Shown here one piece after another: positions 47,099-57,954 of a stretch of DNA of 64,000 nucleotides (positions are counted from its first letter, which is position 1; the number at the start of each line of letters is the position of its first letter). Source of the stretch: Paralysiella testudinis (GTDB lineage Bacteria; Pseudomonadota; Gammaproteobacteria; Burkholderiales; Neisseriaceae); NCBI RefSeq assembly GCF_016894345.1, contig NZ_CP069798.1, positions 2,005,385-2,069,384 on the forward strand, in the 5' to 3' direction. Below the pieces are notes generated by a model. That model saw only the letters and a program-made list of their open reading frames with translations, searched no databases and was not told the DNA's origin. The position numbers and the translations under genes were made by a program.

Positions 47099-48547
47099 TT
47101 ACACCGGCGCTTTGGTGTGCCAGTCGCTATTAAGCTGCATTTGGTGCGCCACATTCAATAAGCGGCTTTCGGTAAAGTAGTTGCCAATCAATTGCACGCC
47201 GATGGGCAGGCCGTTGCGGGTGAATCCGGCGGGCAGGCTGAGCGCGGGCAGGCCGGCGAGGTTGACGGCGATGGTGAAAATATCGCTTAAGTACATTTGC
47301 ACCGGGTCGTTGATGTCGCTGCCCAGCTTGGGGGCGGCGGTGGGGGCTACCGGGCCTAAAATCACATCACATTGCGCCAAGGCTGCCTGAAAGTCGTTGG
47401 CCACCAAGCGGCGCAGTTTTTGGGCTTTTAAATAATAGGCATCGTAATAGCCGTGGCTTAATACATAAGCGCCAATCATGATGCGCCGCTTCACTTCGCT
47501 GCCAAAGCCTTCGGCGCGGCTGTTGCTGTACATTTCGTCCAGATTGGCAAATTCGGCGGCGCGGTGGCCGTAGCGCACGCCGTCGTAGCGCGACAGGTTG
47601 GTGCTGGCTTCGGCTGAGGCCAAAACATAATAAGCGGGAATGGCCAGCTCGGTTTGCGGCAGGCTCACGTCCACCATTTGCGCGCCTTGCGCCTGCAAGA
47701 GCTGAATGGCGTTTTGCACGGCCTGTTGCACTTCGGCGTCGACACCGCTGCCGAAATACTCTTTGGGCAAGCCCACTTTCAGGCCGTGCAGTGGCTGCGC
47801 CAAATCGCGGCTGTAGTCTTCGGTGGGGCGCTCTAAGCTGGTGGAATCGCGCACATCAAAACCGGCCATGGTGTTGAGCAACAAGGCGCAGTCTTCGGCG
47901 GTTTGCGCCATCGGCCCGGCTTGGTCGAAGCTGGAAGCATAGGCCACCATGCCAAAGCGGGACACCACGCCGTAGGTGGGCTTAATGCCGGTGATGCCGC
48001 AATGCGCGGCAGGCTGGCGGATGGAGCCGCCGGTGTCGCTGCCCAATGCGGCCGGTGCCAACCGCGCCGCCACCACGGCAGCCGAACCGCCGGAAGAGCC
48101 GCCGGGCACATGCTCGTGTTGCCATGGGTTGCGGGTAGCACCGTAAAACGAGGTTTCGTTGGTGGAGCCCATGGCAAATTCGTCCATATTGGTGCGCCCC
48201 AGTGTGACCATGCCTGCATTGAGTAGGTTTTGCACCACGGTGGCGGTATACGGAGCGATAAAATTGCCCAGCATTTTGCTGCCGCAGCTACTTTGCCAGC
48301 CTTGTTGGCAAAATACGTCTTTATACGCCATCGGCACGCCGGTGAGCAGATGGGCGCCGCCGCCCGCCAGGCGGGCATCGGCGGCTTGGGCTTCGGCCAG
48401 CGTGGCGGCTTTATCTAAAGTAATGTAGCCGTTGATGGCCGGATTGCGCTGCTCGATTGCGCTAAGGTATTCCTGCGCCAGCTCCACGGCGGAAATTTGT
48501 TGGTCTTGCAGCAGTTGGCTGGCTTGCTTCAGGGTGTAATGGGTCAT
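47099..48547 (-). CDS. gatA: aspartyl/glutamyl-tRNA amidotransferase subunit A
   Basis: GatA is the amidase that frees ammonia from glutamine for the GatB step. The 482-residue protein shows the amidase Ser-cisSer-Lys triad: K76 in [11 protein letters not shown]151 in GGSSGGSA and S175 in [12 protein letters not shown]. The N-terminal helical part and C-terminal region [18 protein letters not shown] are standard. It follows gatC on the same strand with a DUS hairpin between. Confidence 0.97.
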   Translation of the reverse strand: MTHYTLKQASQLLQDQQISAVELAQEYLSAIEQRNPAINGYITLDKAATLAEAQAADARLAGGGAHLLTGVPMAYKDVFCQQGWQSSCGSKMLGNFIAPYTATVVQNLLNAGMVTLGRTNMDEFAMGSTNETSFYGATRNPWQHEHVPGGSSGGSAAVVAARLAPAALGSDTGGSIRQPAAHCGITGIKPTYGVVSRFGMVAYASSFDQAGPMAQTAEDCALLLNTMAGFDVRDSTSLERPTEDYSRDLAQPLHGLKVGLPKEYFGSGVDAEVQQAVQNAIQLLQAQGAQMVDVSLPQTELAIPAYYVLASAEASTNLSRYDGVRYGHRAAEFANLDEMYSNSRAEGFGSEVKRRIMIGAYVLSHGYYDAYYLKAQKLRRLVANDFQAALAQCDVILGPVAPTAAPKLGSDINDPVQMYLSDIFTIAVNLAGLPALSLPAGFTRNGLPIGVQLIGNYFTESRLLNVAHQMQLNSDWHTKAPV

Positions 48548-48579
48548 GGTGCGGGGTCACTTTTTACAATGGTTTTTAG

Positions 48580-48605
48580 GGCTGCCTGAAAATGTTCAGG
48601 CAGCC
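48580..48605 (-). repeat. inverted uptake-sequence hairpin between gatC and gatA
   Basis: GGCTGCCTGAA-AATG-TTCAGGCAGCC is an 11-base perfect stem with a 4-base loop, 16 bases after the gatC stop and 33 before the gatA start. It may partly attenuate gatA transcription. Confidence 0.75.
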
Positions 48606-48621
48606 TTAATACAAGCGGGAA

Positions 48622-48909
48622 CTATTCAATCACCTTAGGCACCAAGTACAGCCCGCCCGCCACCTGCGGCGCCACTTGTTGATAGCGCTGGTGCTCGTCG
48701 GTTTCGGTCACCACATCGTCGCGCAGGCGCAAAGCCAGCTCGTGCGGGTGCGCCATCGGCGCCACACCGTCGGTGTTTACCGCCTGCATTTGTTCTACCA
48801 GTGCGAAAATATTGTTCAGCTCGGCCAAGGTGTTTTCGCATTCGGCCGCAGACAAGCGCAAACGCGACAGTTTGGCGATTTTTTCAACATCAGCAAGGGT
48901 CAGTGCCAT
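48622..48909 (-). CDS. gatC: aspartyl/glutamyl-tRNA amidotransferase subunit C
   Basis: GatC is the small stabilising subunit of GatCAB. The 95-residue length fits. Features are [16 protein letters not shown] at 8-23, [27 protein letters not shown] near 31-57 and LRDDVV near 63. The frame stays open to 49074; I chose the ATG at 48909, which is the family start. It is divergent from mreB. Confidence 0.93.
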   Translation of the reverse strand: MALTLADVEKIAKLSRLRLSAAECENTLAELNNIFALVEQMQAVNTDGVAPMAHPHELALRLRDDVVTETDEHQRYQQVAPQVAGGLYLVPKVIE

Positions 48910-48931
48910 TGCAAAATCCTTAAAATATGGT

Positions 48932-48960
48932 TTAGCAAAACCCGCAAACTGGGGTATCAT
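48932..48960 (+). promoter_or_regulatory. possible mreB promoter
   Basis: TTAGCA and TATCAT are separated by 17 bases in the gatC-mreB divergent region, leaving a leader of about 140 bases before mreB. Confidence 0.45.
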
Positions 48961-49088
48961 TGCGCGTTTGTATCCGCAGACAATATGGCTGCGAATTATA
49001 ACCGAAATCCCTTTTTTGCGGCACGCCCATTTTGTCTGCCACGGCAAACCGCGCGCCCGGCGCCACCTTAACACAGCTACCTGTTTGA

Positions 49089-50147
<1,059 letters not shown>

Positions 50148-50177
50148 TCCGCCCACCGCCCGCGAGAGCACGCCGTT

Positions 50178-51050
50178 ATGGCCGAGCCGTCACTGAATTT
50201 TGTCCATCAGCGCATCCGCCCTGCCAGCAAACTGGTGTTATTCAGCTTGCTGGCGGCGGTATTGATGATGCTGGATAATCGCTACGCCCCCATCCACCAA
50301 GCCAAATCCCACATTGCCACCGCGCTGTATCCGCTGCAATGGCTGGCCAACAAACCCTGGGCGGCGGTGCAAAACGGCATGGGCTACCTGAAAAACCAGC
50401 ACGCTCTCAATAGCCAAAACCAGCAATTGCAAGCCGACAATGCGCGTTTGCAAATCCAGCTGCAACAACAAACGGCGCAAATTCAGGCTTTGGGCGGATT
50501 GGCAGCGGTAGAAAAACTGCAACAGGCGGCGCTGCCGCAGGCACTGGTGGCGAAAATCATCTCTACCGGTAAAAATCCACTAACGGACAAGGTGATTATT
50601 GACCAAGGCAGCCGCCAAGGCGTTCGCTTGGGCGATCCCGTCACCGACGCCCATGGTTTGGTGGGGCAGATTTCATCGGTGCAGCCGTTTAGCGCCGAAG
50701 TCACCTTGCTCACCAACAGCCAAACCGTGGTGCCCGCGATGGTGAGCCGCACCGGTGTGCGCACCTTGATTTATGGCCGTGCCGGTGGCGTGGATTTACG
50801 CTACTTCCCCGCTGATGCCAGCTTGCAGGCACAGGATTTATTGGTTACTTCCGGGCTGGACAGCATTTATCCGGCCGGTATTCCCATTGCCACCGTACAA
50901 GAAGCCCAAGCAGGCAACGGCTCGCCCTACTACCGCGTGCAATTAAGCCCCGCCGCCCAAAGCGGCAGCGCCCGCTTTTTGCTGGTTGTACCGCAACAAA
51001 ACACCGTGACTGCGCAAGCCGCATCCGATAGCCCATCTGCAGCACCATGA
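50178..51050 (+). CDS. mreC: rod shape-determining protein MreC
   Basis: MreC links MreB to PBP2 in the periplasm. The 290-residue protein has an N-terminal membrane segment (about 19-34), a coiled coil (about 65-112, NSQNQQLQADNARLQIQLQQQTA), and a periplasmic beta domain (about 125-275, with KVIIDQGSRQGVRLGDPVTD). The C-terminal tail is Ala/Ser-rich. Its TGA overlaps the ATG of mreD (ATGA), so expression is coupled. Confidence 0.95.
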   Translation: MAEPSLNFVHQRIRPASKLVLFSLLAAVLMMLDNRYAPIHQAKSHIATALYPLQWLANKPWAAVQNGMGYLKNQHALNSQNQQLQADNARLQIQLQQQTAQIQALGGLAAVEKLQQAALPQALVAKIISTGKNPLTDKVIIDQGSRQGVRLGDPVTDAHGLVGQISSVQPFSAEVTLLTNSQTVVPAMVSRTGVRTLIYGRAGGVDLRYFPADASLQAQDLLVTSGLDSIYPAGIPIATVQEAQAGNGSPYYRVQLSPAAQSGSARFLLVVPQQNTVTAQAASDSPSAAP

Positions 51051-51547
51051 CCCAATTTGACAACATCTACCGCCACACCCGCAAACGGCTGATTGCGGCC
51101 AGCTTTGCTGTTAGCTTGCTGCTGGATTTTATGCCCTTGCCGCTGCCGTTTGCTTATTGGCTGCCTGAATTTACCGCCTTGATGCTGATTTTCTGGCTGC
51201 TGCACCGGCCGCAAAACATCGGCATTAGCATGGCCTTTGTGATTGGCTTGTTGCTTGATATCGGCTCTGGTGCACCACTGGGGCTGCATGCGCTGGCGTT
51301 TATTCTGGCCGCCTATCTGGTGCACCGCCAACAGCGCCAAATTCTACTCTATGCTTTTGGCATGCAGTCGTTGGCGGTGTTTGGCGTGTTAATGCTGATT
51401 CAACTCAGCGTGATGGCGGTCTATTTTCTTAACGAACATCAATTTGGTAGTTGGGGGCTGTTGATTTCGCCCTTTATCGGCGCCTTTTTATGGCCTTTAC
51501 TGAATAATCTGATGCTCACCTTAACCAGCATCCGCCGCCGCTCATGA
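51047..51547 (+). CDS. mreD: rod shape-determining protein MreD
   Basis: MreD is the membrane component of the MreBCD complex. The 166-residue protein has about five membrane segments (near 17-35, 42-55, 58-76, 82-96 and 103-160). FVIGLLLDIGSGAPLGLHAL near 61-80 is a characteristic segment. Its start overlaps mreC and its stop overlaps mrdA by four bases each. An uptake-sequence core (GGCTGCCTGAA) encodes WLPE near residue 36-39. Confidence 0.92.
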   Translation: MTQFDNIYRHTRKRLIAASFAVSLLLDFMPLPLPFAYWLPEFTALMLIFWLLHRPQNIGISMAFVIGLLLDIGSGAPLGLHALAFILAAYLVHRQQRQILLYAFGMQSLAVFGVLMLIQLSVMAVYFLNEHQFGSWGLLISPFIGAFLWPLLNNLMLTLTSIRRRS

Positions 51548-53583
51548 ACTCCTTGCAATTTCGCACCCGCTCGACCCAATTGCGCTCGCGCAGCCGCCGT
51601 GACCACAGCATACGTGTACTGGTGGCATTGGGTCTGATTTTGCTGTGCTTTTGCTTATTGATTGCCCGTTTCGTGTGGCTACAGGTGGTGAAGCACGAAG
51701 ACTTTATGGTGCAGGCCACCCAAAACCGCATTTCATTGATTCCCACTCCGCCCACCCGTGGCGAAATCGTGGATGTCAACGGCGTGGTACTGGCGCACAA
51801 CTATCCGGCTTATTCGCTGGAAATCATTCCCAACCAAATTCCGGGCAAAATGGAAGACACCATTGCCGCGCTGCGCGAATATGTCGACATCACCGATGGC
51901 GACATCCGCCGCTTTCAGCGTTTCCGTGCCGACTTCCGCTCCTATGAAAAAGTGCCGCTCAAATTAAAATTAAGCATCGAAGAAGCCAGCAAAATGGCGG
52001 CGCAGCTCTACCGCTTCCCCGGCGTGGAAATCAATGCGCGCACTTTTCGCGATTATCCTTACGGCCCGCTCACCGCCCACATCATCGGCTACATCGGCCG
52101 CATCAGCGACCGCGACATGAAAAAGCTGGACGAAGAGAACTTAACATCGCTCTACCGCGGCAGCACCCATATCGGCAAAATGGGGCTGGAAGACTATTAC
52201 GAACGCCAGCTGCACGGCCTGCCCGGCTATCAAGAGGTTGAAAAAGACGCCCAAGGCAATATCGTGCGTACGCTAAAATCGGTACCCCCCACCACCGGTC
52301 AAACCCTTAAGCTCGCGCTCGATATCCGCGTGCAGGAAGAAGCCTACCGGCTGATGGCCAACCGCCGCGGTGCCGTGGTGGCGATCAACCCGCAAACCGG
52401 CGGTATTTTGGCGTTTGTGTCCAAGCCCAGCTACGACCCCAATCTGTTTATTGACGGCATCGACAGCGAAACCTGGAAAAGTCTGAACGAAGATTGGCAA
52501 CGCCCGCTGATTAACCGCGTTACCCAAGGCATGTACCCGCCCGGCTCCACTTTCAAGCCATTTATGGGCATGGCGGCGCTGGAGAGCGGCCACATCAGCC
52601 AAACCACTGTGCTGCCCTCGCCCGGCGCTTGGAGCATTCCCGGCTCCAGTCACCAGTTTCGCGATTCCGTGCGCAGCGGCCACGGCTCGGCCAACCTCAG
52701 TAAAGCCATTCAGGTTTCTTCCGACACCTTTTTTTACCGCCTAGGCTATGAAATGGGGATTGATAAGGTGGCGCCGTATTTGGCTCAATTTGATTTAGGC
52801 CAGCAAACCGGCATTGATTTGAACAACGAATACCGCGGCATCCTGCCCACGCGCGAATGGAAAGAAAACCGCTTTGCCAAATCCAAACCATCGGTACGCG
52901 CTTGGCAGCCCGCCGATATGGTATCCGCCAGCATCGGCCAAGGCTACAACACCTATACGCCCTTGCAAATGGCGCACGCCACCGCCATTCTGGCCAACGA
53001 CGGCGTGGTGTTCCGCCCCCATTTGGTGAGTCAATTATTGGATCACAACAGCCAGCAAATCACTCTGATTGACCCCAAACCGGTTAAAACGCTGCCGTTT
53101 TCACGCAGCAATTTCGAGTATGTGAAACAAGGCATGGTGAAAGTATTGCAGCCCGGCGGCACCGCCTGGCGCATCGGCCAGGGTTTGCAATACAGCATGG
53201 GCGGCAAAACAGGCACCGCGCAAGTGGTGCAAATCAAACAAGGCGCCAGCTACAATGCCGCGGCCTTGGCCGAACAACACCGCGACCATGCTTGGTTTAT
53301 TTCATTTGCACCGGTCAACAACCCGCAAATTGCGGTGGCGGTGATTCTGGAAAACGGCGGCTGGGGCGCCAGCGCTGCACCTGTGGCACGCGGTTTGAGC
53401 GACTTTTATCTATTAAAACTCAAAAATCTGCCCCAAAGCAGCACCCCGGCGCCCGTACCGGCCAGTGATGCGGCTTGGCTGAACAACGACGCACTGATGG
53501 ACGAAGAAAAAAACAACCGTCATACCGTACCGCCCCTGTTGCGCGCCTTCCGCCCGCAAACCGCCTCGGATACCGCCCCGTGA
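51544..53583 (+). CDS. mrdA: penicillin-binding protein 2 (elongation transpeptidase)
   Basis: PBP2 cross-links peptidoglycan during side-wall growth and is the partner of RodA. The 679-residue protein has a short cytoplasmic tail, one membrane anchor (about 28-46) and a dimerisation domain from about 60. The transpeptidase domain has active-site S335 in PPGSTFKPF, the SxN motif near SSDTFFY-like sequence around 393, and KTG in GGKTGTAQ near 558. The acidic/basic C-terminal tail overlaps the rodA start. It starts within the last codon of mreD. Confidence 0.96.
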   Translation: MNSLQFRTRSTQLRSRSRRDHSIRVLVALGLILLCFCLLIARFVWLQVVKHEDFMVQATQNRISLIPTPPTRGEIVDVNGVVLAHNYPAYSLEIIPNQIPGKMEDTIAALREYVDITDGDIRRFQRFRADFRSYEKVPLKLKLSIEEASKMAAQLYRFPGVEINARTFRDYPYGPLTAHIIGYIGRISDRDMKKLDEENLTSLYRGSTHIGKMGLEDYYERQLHGLPGYQEVEKDAQGNIVRTLKSVPPTTGQTLKLALDIRVQEEAYRLMANRRGAVVAINPQTGGILAFVSKPSYDPNLFIDGIDSETWKSLNEDWQRPLINRVTQGMYPPGSTFKPFMGMAALESGHISQTTVLPSPGAWSIPGSSHQFRDSVRSGHGSANLSKAIQVSSDTFFYRLGYEMGIDKVAPYLAQFDLGQQTGIDLNNEYRGILPTREWKENRFAKSKPSVRAWQPADMVSASIGQGYNTYTPLQMAHATAILANDGVVFRPHLVSQLLDHNSQQITLIDPKPVKTLPFSRSNFEYVKQGMVKVLQPGGTAWRIGQGLQYSMGGKTGTAQVVQIKQGASYNAAALAEQHRDHAWFISFAPVNNPQIAVAVILENGGWGASAAPVARGLSDFYLLKLKNLPQSSTPAPVPASDAAWLNNDALMDEEKNNRHTVPPLLRAFRPQTASDTAP

Positions 53584-54686
53584 ATACCGATACCCAGTGG
53601 ATAAAACAACTGTGGGCGCGCCTGTGGGCGCCCATGGACGTATGGCTGTTTTATGCCATGCTCGCCATTTATGTGATGAGCCTGTTTTTGCTCTACTCCG
53701 CCGATGGCCAAGATTTTGGCCAGCTGGAAAACAAAACCCTGCATACCATTATGGGCTTTGTGCTGCTGTGGGGGATTGCCAAAACGCCACCGCAAATTCT
53801 GAGCAATTTTGCGCCGCCGCTGTATTTGCTGGCCGTGCTTTTGCTGCTGGGGGTGCATTTTTTTGGCATTACGGTGAACGGCTCCACCCGTTGGCTCAAC
53901 TTGGGCGTGGCACGCATCCAGCCCTCGGAAATCATGAAAATCGCCCTGCCGATGATGGTGGCGTGGTATTTCCAAAAACACGAGCTGGGCTTGCGCTGGT
54001 ATCACTATTTCTGCGCTTTGCTGCTGATTATGGTACCGGGCGCGCTGATTTTAAAACAACCTGATTTGGGCACCGCCACGCTAATTATGGCCTCCGGCCT
54101 ATTTGTGGTGTTTTTTGCCGGGCTGCCGTGGAAAGCCATTTTTGCCGCCATTATCGGCTTTGCCGCCTTATTGCCTTTGGTGTGGCTCTACGGCATGCAC
54201 GACTACCAGCGTACCCGTGTGCTCACCTTATTTGACCCCACCAAAGACCGCTTGGGTGCGGGCTACCATATCCTACAATCCATGACCGCCATCGGCTCAG
54301 GCGGCGTGTGGGGCAAAGGCTGGCTGGGCGGTTCGCAAACGCATCTGGATTACATTCCCGAATCCACCACCGATTTTATCTTTGCCGTTTACGGCGAAGA
54401 ATTCGGTCTGATCGGCAATCTGTTGTTGTTGGCGGTGTACACCTTTATTCTGTCACGCGGCCTCTACATCACCTTGCGTGCCCCCACACTTTACAGCCGC
54501 ACGCTCGCCGGTGCCATCACCATGACCTTGTTTTGCTATGTATTTGTAAATATGGGCATGGTGAGCGGTATTTTGCCGGTGGTGGGCGTGCCCTTGCCGC
54601 TAGTAAGCTACGGCGGCACTGCCACGCTGTCGATTATGGTGATGATTGCCATGTTGATGGGCATTGGCAATATGCGCAAACGTTAA
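53580..54686 (+). CDS. rodA: peptidoglycan polymerase RodA
   Basis: RodA is the SEDS glycosyltransferase of the elongasome, polymerising lipid II. The 368-residue protein has about ten membrane segments. Family motifs include VNGSTRWLNLGVARIQPSEIMKI near 98-120, QPDLGTATL near 160 and the VVGVPLPLVSYGGTATLS segment near 336-353. I chose the GTG at 53580, whose GTGA overlaps the mrdA stop. A longer frame from 53475 would run inside mrdA and is less likely. Confidence 0.94.
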   Translation: MNTDTQWIKQLWARLWAPMDVWLFYAMLAIYVMSLFLLYSADGQDFGQLENKTLHTIMGFVLLWGIAKTPPQILSNFAPPLYLLAVLLLLGVHFFGITVNGSTRWLNLGVARIQPSEIMKIALPMMVAWYFQKHELGLRWYHYFCALLLIMVPGALILKQPDLGTATLIMASGLFVVFFAGLPWKAIFAAIIGFAALLPLVWLYGMHDYQRTRVLTLFDPTKDRLGAGYHILQSMTAIGSGGVWGKGWLGGSQTHLDYIPESTTDFIFAVYGEEFGLIGNLLLLAVYTFILSRGLYITLRAPTLYSRTLAGAITMTLFCYVFVNMGMVSGILPVVGVPLPLVSYGGTATLSIMVMIAMLMGIGNMRKR

Positions 54687-54710
54687 TGTTAATGATGAAA
54701 TGGCCCAATC

Positions 54711-55352
54711 ATGAGTTTTGAAGTCAGCAAAATCCTGCTCGCCTTTTTGGTGTTGATCAATCCTTTGGCCGCACTCACCATTTATCTGGATGCCACCGCC
54801 GACTACACCCGCGCCGAGCGCCGATCAGTGGCGCGCATTTGTGCCATCAGCGTTTTTATTATTATGGTGATCTTTACCCTCAGCGGCCAATACATCCTCA
54901 AAGGGCTGGGCATTTCGATTGGTGCGTTTCAGGTAGCCGGCGGCTGCTTGGTATTTTTGATTTCATTGTCATTAATCAACGGTAACAACAACCCCAGCAA
55001 ACCCAAAATCGGCATAGACGAAAACAGCACGCTCACACCCAGAATCAGTAAAAACAGCATAGCGGTGGTACCACTGGCCATGCCGATGGTCATCGGCCCC
55101 GGCGGCATTTCCACGGTGGTGATTTATGCTTCCAGCAGCAAAACCTATTGGCACACACTGTCGATTATCGCCGCCAGCCTCATCATCAGCATCATCTGCT
55201 ACCTCACCTTACGCGCTGGCAACCGGGTTAGCCGCTATCTGGGCAACACCGGCATGAACATTCTCAACCGGGTCATGGGCTTGCTGCTGGCCGCAGTGGC
55301 AGTGGAAATCATGGCCGCCGGATTAAAGGCCATTTTCCCCAATTTAAGCTAA
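54711..55352 (+). CDS. MarC-family membrane protein
   Basis: The 213-residue inner-membrane protein has six hydrophobic segments (about 6-26, 42-62, 72-90, 118-138, 148-168 and 185-205). Features of the MarC/YchE family are FLVLINPLAALTIYLD near 12-28 and PLAMPMVIGPGGISTVVIY near 121-139. Despite the name, MarC has not been shown to give drug resistance. The gene follows rodA by 24 bp and may be cotranscribed with it. A terminator follows. Confidence 0.88.
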   Translation: MSFEVSKILLAFLVLINPLAALTIYLDATADYTRAERRSVARICAISVFIIMVIFTLSGQYILKGLGISIGAFQVAGGCLVFLISLSLINGNNNPSKPKIGIDENSTLTPRISKNSIAVVPLAMPMVIGPGGISTVVIYASSSKTYWHTLSIIAASLIISIICYLTLRAGNRVSRYLGNTGMNILNRVMGLLLAAVAVEIMAAGLKAIFPNLS

Positions 55353-55392
55353 AAGCCGATATGCCCAAACTGCGCGGCGCAGTGTAAAACAT

Positions 55393-55424
55393 TTTCAGGC
55401 AGCCCTTTAAAAGGCTGCCTGAAA
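55393..55424 (+). terminator. terminator with inverted uptake sequences
   Basis: TTTCAGGCAGCC and GGCTGCCTGAAA flank an 8-base loop, 40 bases after the marC-family stop. Confidence 0.75.
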
Positions 55425-55570
55425 TAATGTAAAACCCCAATTTCTTTAAAATTGCCACCCAGCGAGCTACGTCTTTTGAACTATTAAACGGCTTAAGCCT
55501 TTATGCCTGTGGTGAGACACACTGATTTTTGCTATTGTTGCCGCTCGTTTCCCCTGCCGAAAGCCTTGTC

Positions 55571-56326
55571 ATGCCTTCCCGCTCCCACCGTTTGTTTGCC
55601 TTTGCCACGCTGGCTTTGTTGGCTTTGCCGCTGAGTGCCAAAGATTTGCTGGTTTCTGCCGCTGCCAGTTTGAGCGATGCGTTTAAAGAAATCGGCAGCC
55701 AGTATCAGCAACAAAATCCGGGCGTTACCGTGCGTTTGAATACCGCCGGCTCCGGCACTTTATTGCAGCAATTGCTGCAGGGTGCGCCGGTGGACGTGTT
55801 GGCCACGGCCGACCAACAAACCATGGATACCGCCGTGGCCAAGCAAGCGGTGCAGCCGGGCAGCCGCAAAACTTTTGTGCGCAATGATTTGGTGTTGGTG
55901 GTGCCCGCCGCCAGCGCCTTGCGCCCGCAGCAACTGAGCGATTTGCAGCAAAGCGGCATTGCCCGCATTGCCTTAAGCAATCCGGACAGCGTGCCGGTGG
56001 GGCGCTATGCCAAAGCGGCGCTGAGCAAGGCCGGTTTGTTTGAGCGCTTGCAGCCCAAAATCATCACCACCCAGAATGTGCGCCAGTCGTTGAATTATGT
56101 GGCGCGCAAAGAAGTGAACGCCGGCTTTGTTTACCGCACCGATGCCGCGCTGATGCCGGATAAAGTGCGCGTTACCGCCACCGTGGCCTTGGATACGCCG
56201 GTTTCTTATCCGATTGCCGTCACCAGCAGCAGCCGCCAAAAGGCCGAAGCACAGCGGTTTGTGGATTTTGTGCTGTCACCGGCCGGGCAAAAAGTGCTCC
56301 AAAAATACGGCTTTAGCCGCCCTTAA
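55571..56326 (+). CDS. modA: molybdate ABC transporter, periplasmic binding protein
   Basis: ModA captures molybdate in the periplasm. The 251-residue protein has a signal peptide (about 1-21, LALLALPLSA) and the ModA ligand loop VSAAASLSDAFKEIG directly after it. AGSGTLLQQLLQGAPVDVLATADQQ near 55-80 and SVPVGRYAKAAL also match the family. The frame opens at 55529, but the ATG at 55571 starts the signal. Its TAA overlaps an ATG in the modB frame. Confidence 0.93.
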   Translation: MPSRSHRLFAFATLALLALPLSAKDLLVSAAASLSDAFKEIGSQYQQQNPGVTVRLNTAGSGTLLQQLLQGAPVDVLATADQQTMDTAVAKQAVQPGSRKTFVRNDLVLVVPAASALRPQQLSDLQQSGIARIALSNPDSVPVGRYAKAALSKAGLFERLQPKIITTQNVRQSLNYVARKEVNAGFVYRTDAALMPDKVRVTATVALDTPVSYPIAVTSSSRQKAEAQRFVDFVLSPAGQKVLQKYGFSRP

Positions 56327-56352
56327 TGGCATGTTTACACACATCATTAACT

Positions 56353-57024
56353 ATGCTGAATAATGTTTGGCCTGCCTTAAGCTTGTCGCTCAAAGTGGCG
56401 TTTTGCGCCACTTTGCTCAATTTGCTGCTGGGCGTGGCCGTGGGCTTTGTACTGGCGCGGCGGCGCTTTATCGGCCGCGACCTGCTCGACACCCTGCTCA
56501 CCCTGCCGATGGTGATGCCGCCCACTGTGTTGGGCTATTATCTTTTGGTGCTGTTCGGCCGCCACGGCGTGCTGGGGCAAAGCTTGCAGCAGTGGTTTGG
56601 CGTGAGCCTGATTTTCACTTGGCAAGGTGCGGTGCTGGCGGCAATGGTGGTCACCTTCCCCTTGGTTTTCAAACCCGCACGCGCGGCTTTTGAAGGCGTA
56701 AACCCGCAGTTGGAGCAAGCGGCGCGGGTATTGGGGCTGCCTGAACGCGCGGTTTTCTGGCGCGTTACCCTGCCCTTGGCTTGGCGCGGTATTTTGGCGG
56801 GTTTGCTGCTGGCGTTTGCCCGCGCCTTGGGCGAATTTGGCGCCACATTGATGATTGCGGGCAGCATTCCCGGCCAAACCCAAACCTTGTCGATTGCCGT
56901 ATATGAAGCGGTACAAGCAGGCAATGATGTGCTGGCCAACCAACTGGTGCTGCTGATTTCGGCGGTGTGCGCCACCATTTTGTGGCTCACCAACCGCCTG
57001 GCCAAACCAAGGCAGCACACATGA
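56353..57024 (+). CDS. modB: molybdate ABC transporter, permease
   Basis: ModB is the membrane channel of the importer. The 223-residue protein has five or six membrane segments and the EAA loop (EQAARVLGLPERAVFWRVTLPLAWRGILAG, about 129-158) that contacts ModC. The start is uncertain. The ATG at 56353 aligns with relatives, while an ATG at 56326 that overlaps the modA stop (TAATG) would add nine residues. Its TGA overlaps the modC ATG. Confidence 0.93.
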   Translation: MLNNVWPALSLSLKVAFCATLLNLLLGVAVGFVLARRRFIGRDLLDTLLTLPMVMPPTVLGYYLLVLFGRHGVLGQSLQQWFGVSLIFTWQGAVLAAMVVTFPLVFKPARAAFEGVNPQLEQAARVLGLPERAVFWRVTLPLAWRGILAGLLLAFARALGEFGATLMIAGSIPGQTQTLSIAVYEAVQAGNDVLANQLVLLISAVCATILWLTNRLAKPRQHT

Positions 57025-57704
57025 ACAACACCCCCTACGCCTTTGATTTTGCCTTTGCCACCCGGCTACCGGGCGGTAACAGCCATTTTGAGCTGGATGT
57101 GCACTGCCAAAGCCGCGCCCAGCGCTTGGCAATTATCGGCCCTTCCGGTGCAGGGAAAAGCCTGATTCTGCAATTGCTGGCGGGGCTGCTGCGCCCGCAA
57201 AGCGGCCATGTGCGCATCAACGGCCACAACCTCGGCGATACCGCCAGCGGCTATTGGCCGCCGCCGCAACAGCGGCAAGCCGGGCTGGTGTTTCAAGATT
57301 ACGCCTTATTTCCGCATTTAACCGTGGCGCAAAACATCGCCTTCGGCCTAAAGATTGGCCTGCAAAACCCGCCACACACCGCCGATGCCCTCACCCGCCA
57401 ATGGTTGGAACGCATGCAACTGCAAGCCGTGGCCGCACATTATCCGGTGCAGATTTCCGGCGGCCAACGCCAACGCACCGCACTGGCCCGCGCCTGCATC
57501 ACCCGCCCGCAATGGCTGCTGCTGGACGAGCCTTTTTCGGCGCTGGATAGCGGCTTACGCACACAAATGCGCCAGCTGGTGGCCGAATTGCAAGCCGAGC
57601 TGGCGGTACCGATGCTGCTCATCAGCCACGACAGCGCCGACACCGAAATGCTGGCCGATGCGGTGGCCGATATTCGGCAAGGTCGTTTACAGTATTGTGA
57701 TTGA
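57021..57704 (+). CDS. modC: molybdate ABC transporter, ATPase without Mop domain
   Basis: ModC powers molybdate import. The 227-residue protein has Walker A GPSGAGKS (40-47), the Q-loop at Q92, signature ISGGQ (145-149) and Walker B LLLDE (166-170). Typical ModC is about 350 residues because of a C-terminal Mop (molybdate-binding) domain, which is missing here. A separate two-domain Mop protein is encoded 250 bp away on the opposite strand and may supply that regulatory or storage function. Confidence 0.92.
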   Translation: MNNTPYAFDFAFATRLPGGNSHFELDVHCQSRAQRLAIIGPSGAGKSLILQLLAGLLRPQSGHVRINGHNLGDTASGYWPPPQQRQAGLVFQDYALFPHLTVAQNIAFGLKIGLQNPPHTADALTRQWLERMQLQAVAAHYPVQISGGQRQRTALARACITRPQWLLLDEPFSALDSGLRTQMRQLVAELQAELAVPMLLISHDSADTEMLADAVADIRQGRLQYCD

Positions 57705-57741
57705 AGGCCTGCCACATTAACTTCATTCATCTGAAAATAAG

Positions 57742-57777
57742 AAACGCGTACGTGAAGCCTTGTTCACGCACGCGTTT
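57742..57777 (+). terminator. modABC terminator
   Basis: AAACGCGTACGTGAA and TTCACGCACGCGTTT form a 15-base stem with one wobble pair and a 6-base loop, followed by TGCTTTTATTG, 38 bases after the modC stop. Confidence 0.9.
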
Positions 57778-57879
57778 TGCTTTTATTGCTTGGCGGGCCA
57801 AGCGTTTAACACCACCTTGCCGTATCTGCCTGTGCAGGTGCGGCACATTTTTAAGGCTGCCTGAACGGTAAAACTGTAG

Positions 57880-57899
57880 GCCGGATTCTTGAATCCGGC
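57880..57899. repeat. GCCGGATTC palindrome
   Basis: GCCGGATTC-TT-GAATCCGGC is a perfect 9-base stem of the GTCGGATTC repeat family, with compensating G-C changes in both arms. Confidence 0.75.
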
Positions 57900-57954
57900 G
57901 CTTCTTCAAAGAACAAAATGGTGTTGTTTTGATCTATTCGGCCAAAAACCATGC

